Positions 33,901-42,697 of a DNA stretch of 64,000 nucleotides are shown one piece after another. Made by a program: the position numbers and the translations under genes. Numbering within the stretch: position 1 is the stretch's first letter; each line of letters starts with the position of its first letter. Under the pieces are notes generated by a model. It did no database searches and had not been told where the DNA came from. It was given only the letters and a program-made list of their open reading frames with translations. This DNA is from Acidimicrobiaceae bacterium (GTDB lineage: Bacteria; Actinomycetota; Acidimicrobiia; Acidimicrobiales; Aldehydirespiratoraceae). The DNA lies in contig VYCM01000037.1 in NCBI GenBank assembly GCA_009843915.1, positions 1 to 64,000 of the forward strand, given 5' to 3'.

Positions 33901-34730
33901 TCGAGAGCCGCCACGAGCGCCGCTTCGTGCACCTGGTGCTGCTCGGCGCCAGCGTGATCGCGCTCTACCCGTTCGTGTCGATCCTGCTGCTGGCGCTGAA
34001 CCCGCCCGGCAAGCGCGTCAGCGGGTTCACCATCCCGAGCACGATCTCGTTCGAGAACTTCACGCTGGCGTGGCAGCGAGGCGGCTTCGCGCAGGCGCTG
34101 TTCTCGAGCGCGGTGGTCGCCATCACCGTCGTCACCGCGAGCGTGGCCTTCTCGATTCTGGCGGGCTACGCGTTCGCAACGATGCGCTTCCCGCTGCGCA
34201 ACACGCTGTTCGTGATCCTGCTCGCTGGGCTGATGCTGCCCTACGAGGCGCTGATCGTCCCGCTGTACTTCGACTTCAGGTCGCTCGGCCTGCTCGACTC
34301 GCGCTGGGCCGTGATCCTGCCGCAGATCGGCTTCAGCGTGTCGTTCGGCACGTTCTGGATGCGCACTGCGTTCTGGGCCCAGTCGGGCGGCTCGCTGGTG
34401 GAGGCAGCCGAACTTGACGGCGCCAACACCTGGGACATCCTGAGACGGGTGCTGCTGCCGGTCAGCGGCCCGGCAATCATGTCGCTGTCGGCGCTGCTGT
34501 TCCTGTTCGCGTGGAACGACTTCCTGCTCGCGCTGGTGCTGCTGCCCCAGAACGAGGCGGCGCAGACAGCCCCGCTGGCGCTGTCGTTCTTCGCGGGGCT
34601 GCGACGCGGCGGCGAGCCGTCGACGATCGCGGCGGCGGCGCTGCTGGTGGCGTTCCCGGTGCTGATCGTCTACATCGTGATGCAGCGGCGGTTCATCCAG
34701 GGCATCACAACGGGAGCCACCAAGGGATGA
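33897..34730 (+). CDS. sugar ABC transporter permease (MalG-type)
   Basis: This 277-aa protein has six helices, starts with GTG and is coupled to the relay ORF. The signature includes 'FAQALFSSAVVAITVVTASV', 'LAGYAFATMRFPLRNTLFVI', the EAA loop 'SLVEAAELDGANTWDILRRV' and 'FLFAWNDFLLALVLLP'. It pairs with the MalF-type protein in the inner membrane. Its stop overlaps the ATG of the NagB-like gene (ATGA). Confidence 0.9.
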   Translation: MIESRHERRFVHLVLLGASVIALYPFVSILLLALNPPGKRVSGFTIPSTISFENFTLAWQRGGFAQALFSSAVVAITVVTASVAFSILAGYAFATMRFPLRNTLFVILLAGLMLPYEALIVPLYFDFRSLGLLDSRWAVILPQIGFSVSFGTFWMRTAFWAQSGGSLVEAAELDGANTWDILRRVLLPVSGPAIMSLSALLFLFAWNDFLLALVLLPQNEAAQTAPLALSFFAGLRRGGEPSTIAAAALLVAFPVLIVYIVMQRRFIQGITTGATKG

Positions 34731-35524
34731 CGACCGGCCACAGACGCTTCGGCACGTCGCTAGAGCTCGGAGCGGCCGCGGCCGGCCAGATCGCGGCCGG
34801 GATCGTCGAGAGCCGAGCTGCGGGCCGCCCGTACCTGCTCGGGTGTCCCGGAGGGCGCACGCCCCAGCCCATCTACGCCGAACTGGGCCGGATCTGCGCC
34901 GCCGACGGCCTCGACTGCTCTGGGGTGGTGCTGGTGATGATGGACGACTACCTGGACCCCCACTCCGCGACGCCTGTGCCGGTCTCGAGCGATGTCCACA
35001 ACTCCTGCCGGCGCTTCGCGGAGCAGGAGATCCGCCTGGTGATCAACCAGGGCCTGGCGGCCTCACGTCGCGTGCCACCAGAGTCGGTGTGGTTCCCTGA
35101 TCCGCTCGACCCCCCGGCCTACGACCGGCGCATCGCGGACGCGGGAGGGGTCGAGGTGTTTATTGCGGCCAGTGGCGCGTCGGACGGCCACGTCGCCTTC
35201 TGCGGCCCGGGATCGGACCTCGACGGCGCCAGTGCCGTCGTGGAACTGGCCCCGACGACCCGGGCCGACAACGTCTTCACCTTCCCCGGCTTCGCCTCGG
35301 CGGACGAGGTCCCAACCCACGGCGTATCGGTCGGGTTGGGAACGATCCGCCGGCACTCGCGCTCGGTGTGGCTGGTGCTCCACGGAGCCGACAAGGCCGA
35401 GTCCCTGCTGCGGGTGCTGCGCACGGCAAGCCACGACCCGGCTTGGCCGGCGACGTTCATACACGAATGCCCGGGCGCGGTGATCTGGAGTGACGCGAGC
35501 GCCGAGAGGGGTGGGATGTCGTGA
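34727..35524 (+). CDS. glucosamine-6-phosphate deaminase/6-phosphogluconolactonase-like protein (NagB fold)
   Basis: The ATG at 34727 overlaps the permease stop (ATGA); the upstream ORF part is a shadow. The 265-aa protein shows 'YLLGCPGGRTPQPIYAELG' (sugar-phosphate-binding loop), 'VVLVMMDDYLDP' in place of the NagB LDEY motif and 'AASGASDGHVAFCGPGSD' in place of GIGxDGHIAFNEP. The fold and active-site His are thus kept, but the loops diverge from true NagB. It probably isomerises, deaminates or delactonises the phosphorylated sugar produced in this operon. Confidence 0.8.
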   Translation: MTTGHRRFGTSLELGAAAAGQIAAGIVESRAAGRPYLLGCPGGRTPQPIYAELGRICAADGLDCSGVVLVMMDDYLDPHSATPVPVSSDVHNSCRRFAEQEIRLVINQGLAASRRVPPESVWFPDPLDPPAYDRRIADAGGVEVFIAASGASDGHVAFCGPGSDLDGASAVVELAPTTRADNVFTFPGFASADEVPTHGVSVGLGTIRRHSRSVWLVLHGADKAESLLRVLRTASHDPAWPATFIHECPGAVIWSDASAERGGMS

Positions 35525-36681
35525 GCGGCCCGACCGCGGCGGGAACGGGGCCTTCGGTGAAGGTGCGACTGGGGATCGTCGGGCTGGGCAGCGTGTTCGA
35601 GCCGTATGCGGCTCTGATCCGCGACTTGAAGTACTCCGGACGCGTCGAGGTGGTCGCCGCGTGCGACATCGTCGCCGGCCGTGCCCGCCGGGTTCGCGAC
35701 TTCCTGCACCAGGACACGGCCTTCAGCACCGACTACGCCGATGTCACCGAACGCGACGACGTGGATGCGGTGCTGGTGCTGACCGCCATGCCGAGCCACG
35801 GCGAGATCGCCGCGGCCGCCCTGGCCGCGGGCAAGCATGTGCTGGTGGAGAAGCCGATGTCGATCCACCTCGACGAGGCCGCCGAGCTGGTGGCCCAGGC
35901 CCGGACCTCGCCGGGCTTGCTGGTGTGCGCCCCCCACGTGGTGCTGAGTCCCACCTACCAGGCGCTGTGGAAGCGAGTCGTCGACGACGATGAGATCGGG
36001 ACGGTGCTCACCGCCAGGGCCCGCTACGGATGGTCGGGACCGACCTGGGGGCGGTGGTACTACGACACCGGTGGCGGCCCGCTGTTCGACCTGGGCGTCT
36101 ACAACATCACCTCGCTCACCGGCCTGATGGGGCCCGTGAAGCGGGTGACGGCACTGGCCGGCACCGCCATACCGCAGCGCGAGGTTGACGGCGAGGTGAT
36201 CGAGGTCAGCGACTTCGACAACTACCAGGTGCTGCTCGACTTCGGCGACGCCCGCTCCGCGGTGGTGACCACCGGCTTCACCATGCACGAGTACCGCTCG
36301 CCGGCCATCGAGCTGTACGGCACTACAGGCGTGGCCCAGATGTTGGGCGACGACTGGGCCCCGCAGGGATACGAGATCGTGCGGGCGGACACGGCCGGCT
36401 GGACCACCTACGCCGAGGTCGATCCGGCGTGGCCGTGGACCGCGGGGCTGAGACACCTCGTCGACTGCGTCATCGACTCTGAGAGGCTGCTGATCCGCCC
36501 CGAGCACGCCTACCACTGCCTGGAAGTGATGGTCAAGGCGCGGCTGGCCGCGGTCTCGGGCGAGACTCAAGCAGTGTCGAGCACGGTCGACCCGGTGCCG
36601 TACGATCCCGAAGCGATCTACGTCCAGCGCGGCGGAAAGGTGGGCCACGACTACCGGATCCGCCGCCACCGCGACGACTAG
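35521..36681 (+). CDS. Gfo/Idh/MocA-family NAD(P)-dependent oxidoreductase
   Basis: This 386-aa cytosolic enzyme starts with GTG overlapping the previous stop (GTGA). The first 12 residues may be extra, since the Rossmann motif begins at 'VRLGIVGLGSVFEPYAALI'. 'DAVLVLTAMPSHGEIAAAAL' and the conserved 'GKHVLVEKPMSIHLDEAAEL' carry the catalytic lysine, and 'GGGPLFDLGVYNITSLTGLM' holds the Asp-x3-His-like site (here Asp-x3-Tyr-Asn). Family members oxidise or reduce sugars and glycosides, often at C3. The context is the sugar operon. Confidence 0.87.
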   Translation: MSGPTAAGTGPSVKVRLGIVGLGSVFEPYAALIRDLKYSGRVEVVAACDIVAGRARRVRDFLHQDTAFSTDYADVTERDDVDAVLVLTAMPSHGEIAAAALAAGKHVLVEKPMSIHLDEAAELVAQARTSPGLLVCAPHVVLSPTYQALWKRVVDDDEIGTVLTARARYGWSGPTWGRWYYDTGGGPLFDLGVYNITSLTGLMGPVKRVTALAGTAIPQREVDGEVIEVSDFDNYQVLLDFGDARSAVVTTGFTMHEYRSPAIELYGTTGVAQMLGDDWAPQGYEIVRADTAGWTTYAEVDPAWPWTAGLRHLVDCVIDSERLLIRPEHAYHCLEVMVKARLAAVSGETQAVSSTVDPVPYDPEAIYVQRGGKVGHDYRIRRHRDD

Positions 36682-36694
36682 GGGGCCGAGCGGA

Positions 36695-37744
36695 GTGGGC
36701 ACGGGCACCTACGTCATCGGGGTGGACGGGGGCAATACGAGTTCTACTGCGGTGGTGGTGGACGGCTCGGGCACCGTTGTCGGAGTGGGTGACGGCGGCT
36801 GCACGGACATCTACGGGGTGGCGTCGCCGCCGCAGGCGCTGGCCGAACTCGACCGGGTGGTGGCAACGGCCCTGGGGCAGGCGGGGCTCGGACCCACCCA
36901 ACTGCGGTCGGGGGTCTTCAGCCTGGCCGGGGCCGACTGGCCCGAAGATCACGACTATCTGCGCAGCCACTTGGGCGGCTGCTCGTTCGGCTTCGAGCCG
37001 CTCGTGGTCAACGACGCCATGGGCGGGCTCAGGCTGGGCTCACCGTTGTGGGAGGGGATCGCCGTCATCTGCGGCACCGGCAACGCGGTGGGCGCCCGCC
37101 GTCGCGACGGCACCTGCTTCCACCTCGGTTTCTGGCCCGACACGGTGGGAGCCGCCACCCTCAGCCAGGCGGCCCTCGACGCCGTGCTGCGCCATCACCT
37201 GGACCTCGGTCCGCCCACATCGCTCACGGATCGGGCGCTCGGGCTCTATGGTGCGACCGATCCGATCGAACTGCAGCACCGGTTCACCGGCCGGGACGGC
37301 CTCGGCCACACCGACCTCGTGCGGATGAGCCCGCTGCTGCTGGATGAAGCCGACCGGCATGACGCGGTGGCGCTGGAGATTGTGACCGCGGCCGGCCGGG
37401 CCATGGGCGGGCAGGCCCGGGCATCAGCGGCGCGGATCGAACTCGACATGGCCGGCGCGGTCACGGTGCTGGGCGGCGGGCTGTTCCAGCACCCCACCGC
37501 CGTCCTGGTCGACGCGGTGATGGCGGAGCTGCCCGGAGCAGTGGCTCACCGCACGACGCTGCCACCGGTCCTCGGCGCGGTCATGGCCGCACTCGACCAG
37601 ATCGGCCGCCCGTCCGATCCGCAGGAGTTGAACCGGTCGCTGCGGGATTTCAGAGGCCGAGCGAACAGGCGAGCGAATCCGCCCCATACGGGCGAGGCCG
37701 TGGCCCGAGCGGCCCGTGAGCGAAGCGAACAAGAGCGGGAGTGA
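36695..37744 (+). CDS. BadF/BadG/BcrA/BcrD-type ATPase, probable sugar or amino-sugar kinase
   Basis: This 349-aa actin-fold protein starts with GTG. The phosphate loop is 'VIGVDGGNTSSTAVVVDGSG', followed by 'VVNDAMGGLRLGSPLWEG', 'AVICGTGNAVGARRRDG' and 'VTVLGGGLFQHPTAVLVDAV'. This pattern fits N-acetylglucosamine-kinase-like members. The last 35 residues are low-complexity and Arg/Glu-rich. With the NagB-like gene two genes upstream, phosphorylation of an amino sugar is an attractive but unproven role. Confidence 0.82.
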   Translation: MGTGTYVIGVDGGNTSSTAVVVDGSGTVVGVGDGGCTDIYGVASPPQALAELDRVVATALGQAGLGPTQLRSGVFSLAGADWPEDHDYLRSHLGGCSFGFEPLVVNDAMGGLRLGSPLWEGIAVICGTGNAVGARRRDGTCFHLGFWPDTVGAATLSQAALDAVLRHHLDLGPPTSLTDRALGLYGATDPIELQHRFTGRDGLGHTDLVRMSPLLLDEADRHDAVALEIVTAAGRAMGGQARASAARIELDMAGAVTVLGGGLFQHPTAVLVDAVMAELPGAVAHRTTLPPVLGAVMAALDQIGRPSDPQELNRSLRDFRGRANRRANPPHTGEAVARAARERSEQERE

Positions 37745-37868
37745 GACCGCTGCGATACCACGCACTCCCACCTGCTCGCGTACGCTCCCAAGCCTCGGCT
37801 ACCAGCGGCGCGTAGGGTTTGGTTCCGGTGACCGCGACTCCGATGCTCCGGCAATCTGAAGGTGCGAG

Positions 37869-39173
37869 ATGGCGCGAATCAAGCTCGCCTACATAGGTGG
37901 CGGCTCCACCCGAGCCCCCGGCACGATGGCCAGCTTCGCCCATCAGGGCGAGAACTTCGACGGATCCGAGGTTGTGCTGATCGACCTCGACGCTGAGCGT
38001 CTCGCTCTCACCAGGGAGATAGCCCAGCGGCTGATGGCGGCCCGGGGCCTTGACATCTCGGTGGAAGCCACCACCGACCGTCTCGCCGGGCTGGACGGCT
38101 GCGACGCGGTGCTCACCAGCTACCGCCCGGGCGGTTTCGAGGCCCGTGTGGCGGACGAGCGCATCCCGTTGTCGCACAACATCATCGGCCAGGAGACCCA
38201 GGGTCCGGGCGGGTTCTTCATGGCGCTGCGATCGATCGCAGTGATGCAGGACATCCTGTCTGACATCGACAGGGCCTGCCCCGGCGCGGCCATCTTCAAC
38301 TACACCAATCCGGTGAACATCGTGTCGCAGGCGGTCTCAGACAACTCCGACGCCAACATCGTGTCGCTGTGCGAGGGACCGATCGTCTATCCCCGGATGC
38401 TGACCGAGGCGGTGGGCCTCGACCCCGACAAACTCGACGTGGCCAGCGTCGGACTCAACCACGGGTCGTGGTCGGTGACCCACACCTACGAGGGCGAATC
38501 GCTCATACCGCTGCTGCGCGAGAAGTGGGAGGAGGAGGCCGAGGTACCGAGGCTGGCCGGCCAGGAACGCAGGATGCTGCAGCTGGCGGCGGCGATGGAT
38601 TCGGTGCCGAGCGGCTATTTCCAGTACTACTACTTCGAGGAGGAGATCCTCGCCGAGTATCACGCCAAGGCCACCACCCGGGCCGAGGACATCCTGGCCG
38701 AGGTGCCGTCGTACTGGTCGCACTACCGCGAGCAGGCCCGGAGCCAGGATCCGCAGCTCGATCCCTCCCGCTCGCGTGGCGGAATCCATGAACTGGAGCT
38801 GGCCATCGACTGCATGGACGCGGTGTTCAACAACCGCGACGAGGTCATGACGGTCAACGTGGCCAACTCCGGCAGCATCGACGGGTTCGACGACTCGCTG
38901 GTGGTGGAGACCCTCGGCCGCTGCGATGCCGCTGGCGTGCGACCCGTCGAGATGCCGAGCCTGCCGTCACATGTGCGCGGCCTCGTTGAGGCTCTGGCCT
39001 ACTACCAGCAGGCCGCGGCCGACGCGGCGTGGAGCGGGACGAGCCATGAGGCCGTCCAGGCGCTGGCCTCGCATCCGCTGGTGAGATCGATCGACAAGGC
39101 CGAGCGGCTCTATGCCGAGATGGCCTTCGCCCATCGCGACTACCTGCCTGAGAGGCTGATCCCTACCGGCTGA
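37869..39173 (+). CDS. glycoside hydrolase family 4 enzyme (NAD- and metal-dependent)
   Basis: This 434-aa protein begins with the NAD-binding 'KLAYIGGGSTRAPGTMASF'. GH4 markers follow: 'IFNYTNPVNIVSQAV', the metal-ligand cysteine in 'IVSLCEGPIVYPRML' and the metal-ligand histidine in 'VGLNHGSWSVTHTY'. GH4 enzymes cleave phosphorylated or free glycosides by an oxidation-elimination mechanism. It is separated by 124 bp from the kinase gene; the gap shows no clear promoter or hairpin. The gene tail overlaps the convergent ROK gene by 11 nt. Confidence 0.88.
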   Translation: MARIKLAYIGGGSTRAPGTMASFAHQGENFDGSEVVLIDLDAERLALTREIAQRLMAARGLDISVEATTDRLAGLDGCDAVLTSYRPGGFEARVADERIPLSHNIIGQETQGPGGFFMALRSIAVMQDILSDIDRACPGAAIFNYTNPVNIVSQAVSDNSDANIVSLCEGPIVYPRMLTEAVGLDPDKLDVASVGLNHGSWSVTHTYEGESLIPLLREKWEEEAEVPRLAGQERRMLQLAAAMDSVPSGYFQYYYFEEEILAEYHAKATTRAEDILAEVPSYWSHYREQARSQDPQLDPSRSRGGIHELELAIDCMDAVFNNRDEVMTVNVANSGSIDGFDDSLVVETLGRCDAAGVRPVEMPSLPSHVRGLVEALAYYQQAAADAAWSGTSHEAVQALASHPLVRSIDKAERLYAEMAFAHRDYLPERLIPTG

Positions 39174-40053
39174 GCCGACCCGGCTCCTTGCCTTCGAGAG
39201 CCAGCAGGCCCGCGCCGATGACACCGGCTTGCGGTCCGAGATGGGCCTGCACCAGCGGCGGTGGCTGTGGCCGGCCACGGATGAGTTCGCCGTAGTGCCT
39301 GGAGAGCGACTGAGAGAAGTCGCCCTTACTGCTGCCGAGACCTCCGCCGACGATCACCGCCGCCGGGTCGAGCAGTTGCACTGCGCAGGTGAGGGCCGTG
39401 GCCACGATCTGTCCCGCCCGGGTCTCGATCGCGGCTCGGTGGCTGGCTGCCTTTCGCTGATCGTCGGAAGCGTCGGCGGCCTCGACCGCGTCGTTGATGG
39501 CTCGACCCGAGGCCTGCTCCTCCACGGTCAGTGGCCCTCCAGGATGCAGAGCGAGTGCAGGATCGGCCGGCAGTTCGCCCAGCGCTATCGCCTCGCCCCG
39601 GTGGCCGGGCCATAGCCGGCCGTCGATGACGAGGGTGGAGGAGATGCCCGTGCCGATGATCACGAACAAGAAGCTGGCGAGGGTCAGGCCGTGACCGAGC
39701 CGGGCCTCCGCCCGGGCCGCGCAGCGCACATCCGAGTCGATCAGGATGGGCAGACCGGATCCGGAGGTCGCCGGCAATGCCTGTAGCGAGGGCAGCACGA
39801 GAGCGCTGCTGATCCGCCCGTGGGGCGTGACGTACTCGGGGACACCTACTCCGGCCTGCTCTACGGCCCGGCCGCCTTCTGCTGCCCGTCGGGCCAGCCG
39901 GTCGATGAGCGCCAGTGCCTCGGGCGCGCTCTGATCGCCTTCCTGGGTCGGGGTGGCCACGGTCTCGGCGCTGCGGATCGCTCCGTCCTCGTCGACCACC
40001 GCGCCGGCGATCTTCGTGCCACCGACATCGATGCCCACCGCGGCCGGCGTCAT
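39163..40053 (-). CDS. ROK-family sugar kinase lacking the zinc motif
   Basis: The start is the ATG at 40053, where 'VGIDVGGTKIAGAVVDEDG' begins; the longer ORF runs into the bicupin gene. The 296-aa product has the ROK ATP-binding regions and 'VVIGTGISSTLVIDGRLWPG' / 'AAVIVGGGLGSSKGDF'. The usual CxCGxxGCxE zinc-binding signature is absent: that position reads 'PADPALALHPGGPLTVEEQ'. It starts three bases after the bicupin stop, so both are one operon. It could be a glucokinase-like enzyme or a regulator without DNA-binding domain. Confidence 0.8.
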   Translation of the reverse strand: MTPAAVGIDVGGTKIAGAVVDEDGAIRSAETVATPTQEGDQSAPEALALIDRLARRAAEGGRAVEQAGVGVPEYVTPHGRISSALVLPSLQALPATSGSGLPILIDSDVRCAARAEARLGHGLTLASFLFVIIGTGISSTLVIDGRLWPGHRGEAIALGELPADPALALHPGGPLTVEEQASGRAINDAVEAADASDDQRKAASHRAAIETRAGQIVATALTCAVQLLDPAAVIVGGGLGSSKGDFSQSLSRHYGELIRGRPQPPPLVQAHLGPQAGVIGAGLLALEGKEPGRLSR

Positions 40054-40057
40054 GCCG

Positions 40058-40930
40058 TCAACTGGACTCGGGGCCGATGTCGTCGGTGCTGGTCCATCCA
40101 GGCCCGATCCCGCACAGCCAGATCGCCTGCGTGCCGCCCGCCGACAGATACGAATGGGGGGTTCCTGGCGGCAGCACCGCGGCGTCGCCCGCATCGAGGT
40201 ACAGGCAGTTGGCGTCCTCAGCGGCGGGTGTGTTGATCACGAGACGTCCCGAGAGCAGCAGCACGAACTCCTCCCCGGGATGCTGCTCGTCACGGGACGC
40301 GGCCCCGGCTCGAAGGTGGCATCGCATCACGGTCAGGTGCTCGGTGGCGGCCAGGAGCGCGAGCTCGAGCGGTCCCCGGGTGCCCCAGGCGAGGTCGTGC
40401 TCCCGCACGGGCGTGAGCCGTTGCTCGAGCGCTCCTGCCGCCATGGGCCAGGAACCGAGCAGCCGGCCGTCGACCGTGGCCGTCCTCTCCAGGTAGGGCT
40501 GCCTTCGTGCGTAGGCGCTTGACGCCCCGGTGGCGGGGGTGGGCGAGAAGAACTCGAGCACCCGTACGCCCGTGTCCCCGGCGGCGCGGCCGTGGTGCCA
40601 GGTGTCCCGCCGGAAGAACACCGCCTCGCCGGCCTTTGCTCGCTGGGTCTCGCCGGTCGAGGGGTCGCTCAGCAACAGCGTGCCGTCGAGCACGTACAGC
40701 AGTTCGTCGGCCGCGAAGATCGTGGGGTTGTCCGGGGAGTGCCCGAACCGTCCCCCGGACGGCATCGAGAACTCCAGCACGTGCAGCAGCTGCGACGACA
40801 GGTAGACGCGGTCCAGCACGAAACCCGATTCGGTGTCGCCCCAGACATGGCGGGTCCGGTCCGACGCACCGATGACCGTGGGGCGGTCGAACGCCGGGCG
40901 CGGCGTCGGGCGTCGTGACGGGGTGCTCAT
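40058..40930 (-). CDS. bicupin protein
   Basis: This 290-aa protein consists of two cupin domains: residues 45-130 ('EFSMPSGGRFGHSPDNPTIF', 'GEAVFFRRDTWHHGRA') and 195-275 ('CHLRAGAASRDEQHPGEEFV', 'GDAAVLPPGTPHSYLSAGG'). The second has the His-x4-Glu and distal His expected of metal binding. Enzymatic bicupins include dioxygenases, isomerases and decarboxylases. It is co-transcribed with the ROK kinase and lies next to the sugar operon, suggesting sugar isomerisation or sensing. Confidence 0.8.
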   Translation of the reverse strand: MSTPSRRPTPRPAFDRPTVIGASDRTRHVWGDTESGFVLDRVYLSSQLLHVLEFSMPSGGRFGHSPDNPTIFAADELLYVLDGTLLLSDPSTGETQRAKAGEAVFFRRDTWHHGRAAGDTGVRVLEFFSPTPATGASSAYARRQPYLERTATVDGRLLGSWPMAAGALEQRLTPVREHDLAWGTRGPLELALLAATEHLTVMRCHLRAGAASRDEQHPGEEFVLLLSGRLVINTPAAEDANCLYLDAGDAAVLPPGTPHSYLSAGGTQAIWLCGIGPGWTSTDDIGPESS

Positions 40931-40993
40931 GGCCGGACAGCTTGCCGCTGAAGGGCTGTCGCTGTCACGTCGGCGGTGCCGCCACGGTCGCCG

Positions 40994-41971
40994 CTAGTGG
41001 CCGGTGGCGATGGCGACCACCTCGGACAGCAGGTCGCGGTTGGCGGCCGGGCCGGGCGAGATGATGTTCACGAAGAAGGCGTCGAGAAGGTGCGCGCCGA
41101 TCAAGTGCTCAAGCTGGCTGCGGCACTCCGCGGGCGTGCCTGCAATCTGGTAAGAGGCAACCAACTCGTCGGTCACGAGTTGGCCGACAGCTTCGGGGCC
41201 ACCTTCGGTGAACGCCTGCTTCAGGCCGGCGATCTCGGCATCGTTCAGGCCGAGGTTCTTGAGGACCCGGGGTGGGCTGTCCATGATGGCGTAGCCGTAG
41301 AGGTGCTTGGCCTCCTCGATCATCTCAGGCCTGTACGCCAGCCGGTCGAGGTAGATGCGAGTGAGTGGGGTGCCGACAGCCGTTCGGGCCCGATCGGCGA
41401 TGCCGAACGCGTCGGCCAGGTCGGACTTGACCATCAGCACCAGACCGTCGGCGTGGGTCCCGGCCACCGCCAGCATCCGCTCGCCGCGGGCCGCGACCCA
41501 GATCGGGATCGAGTGGGTGCCGGTCGTGAGATGGGCGCCCTCCAGCGAGAGTCTGCGTCCCTGCCAGGTGACCGGCTCGCCCCGCCACAGCAGCCGGAGA
41601 GCCTCGATAGTGTCGGCCATCATCGCCAGCGGGGCCGATCTCTCCAGGCCCATCGGATGCAGCACCATGGTGCCGCCGGCCACCAACGTAACGAAGGCCC
41701 GGCCCCCGCTCATCTCGTCGACGGTGGCGATGGCGGCCGCCGTGGCGGCCGGGTGGCGGGTGTAGGGGTTGGTGACCGCCCCCAGGCGGATGGTGCTGGT
41801 TGCCTGGGCCGCCGCGCCGAGCACGGCGTAGACGTCGAGCATCAGGCCCTCGTCGGCCACCATGCAGTAGGCGTAGCCGAGTTCCTCGGCCGTCACAATG
41901 GTGTCGATGAGTTCCGCCGAACCCATCGTCGGCACGATCTGGAGGCCGAGCTCAATCTTGCCGGCGGTCAC
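40994..41971 (-). CDS. LLM-class flavin/F420-dependent oxidoreductase (Mer-like)
   Basis: The GTG at 41971 overlaps the stop of the SDR gene (GTGA). The 325-aa TIM-barrel protein shows 'ELGLQIVPTMGSAELIDTIV', 'EELGYAYCMVADEG', 'IRLGAVTNPYTRHPAATAAA' and 'SIPIWVAARGERMLAVAGTH', typical of the luciferase-like group. That group includes F420-dependent methylene-tetrahydromethanopterin reductase (Mer) and many FMN monooxygenases. Mch is encoded two genes upstream in the same operon, which makes a one-carbon or pterin-related role worth considering. Cofactor and substrate are not proven by sequence. Confidence 0.82.
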   Translation of the reverse strand: MTAGKIELGLQIVPTMGSAELIDTIVTAEELGYAYCMVADEGLMLDVYAVLGAAAQATSTIRLGAVTNPYTRHPAATAAAIATVDEMSGGRAFVTLVAGGTMVLHPMGLERSAPLAMMADTIEALRLLWRGEPVTWQGRRLSLEGAHLTTGTHSIPIWVAARGERMLAVAGTHADGLVLMVKSDLADAFGIADRARTAVGTPLTRIYLDRLAYRPEMIEEAKHLYGYAIMDSPPRVLKNLGLNDAEIAGLKQAFTEGGPEAVGQLVTDELVASYQIAGTPAECRSQLEHLIGAHLLDAFFVNIISPGPAANRDLLSEVVAIATGH

Positions 41972-42690
41972 GGTTCGGGCTCGATCCAGGGGTCGTCGAC
42001 GGGCCTGATGACGACCGGCCCGATGTCGATTCGCCGGTCGGTGCCGACCAGGTCGGCAACCAGTTCGCCCACCCCGGCCGCGGGCATCATCCGGGCCCGA
42101 ACAGAATCGGGGGCCTTGCCATCCCATAGCTCGGTGTCGATCTGGGCGGGGGACAGTGTGATCACCCGAATGCCGTGGTCCCGACCCTCCAGCCGCAGCA
42201 CCTCACCCAGCGCGTTGAGTCCTCCCTTGGACGCGGCGTAGGCCGCATTGCCCTCGAATGCTTGCACGGCAGCGATGCTGCTAATGAGCACGATCTGACC
42301 CGCGGACTGGCTGAGGGCCTCCCAGCCCGCCCTGGTCAGGGCCATCACCGCGCTCAGGTTGACGTCCAGCACCCGGTGCCAATGGTCCGGGGTGACCTCG
42401 GGTGCCGGCGCCTTGTCGAACACGCCCGCGCTGTGAACCATCAAGTCGATCCGGCCGTGCTCGGCGAGGACCTCCGCGACGACCCGCTCGGGCTCGCCGG
42501 GCGCGGTCAGATCGGCCGCGATCGGTGTTGCGGGCCCGTCCAGCTCCGAAGCCGCGGCCTCGAGCCGGTCCCGCCGGCGACCCACCAGCACGCATCGGGT
42601 GCCGCGAGCCGACAGGGAGGCCGCGCAGGCTGATCCGATACCCGAGCCGCCGCCGGTCACGACGGCCACTGCGGACTCGATGGCGGTCAT
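41968..42690 (-). CDS. short-chain dehydrogenase/reductase (between mch and LLM gene)
   Basis: This 240-aa classical SDR has 'AVVTGGGSGIGSACAASL', 'VHSAGVFDKAPA', catalytic Ser in 'IVLISSIAAVQ' and Tyr-Lys in 'AAYAASKGGLNALGEVL'. Its stop overlaps the start of the LLM gene and its own start lies 7 bp after the mch stop, so it is part of the nine-gene operon. It may oxidise or reduce an intermediate of that pathway. In position it could stand in for a methylene-carrier dehydrogenase, but nothing in the sequence shows this. Confidence 0.85.
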   Translation of the reverse strand: MTAIESAVAVVTGGGSGIGSACAASLSARGTRCVLVGRRRDRLEAAASELDGPATPIAADLTAPGEPERVVAEVLAEHGRIDLMVHSAGVFDKAPAPEVTPDHWHRVLDVNLSAVMALTRAGWEALSQSAGQIVLISSIAAVQAFEGNAAYAASKGGLNALGEVLRLEGRDHGIRVITLSPAQIDTELWDGKAPDSVRARMMPAAGVGELVADLVGTDRRIDIGPVVIRPVDDPWIEPEP

Positions 42691-42697
42691 CGGCCGG

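Noticed and set aside
37745-37868. Gap between the kinase and GH4 genes
   Set aside because: I looked for a promoter, hairpin or small gene and found none convincing.
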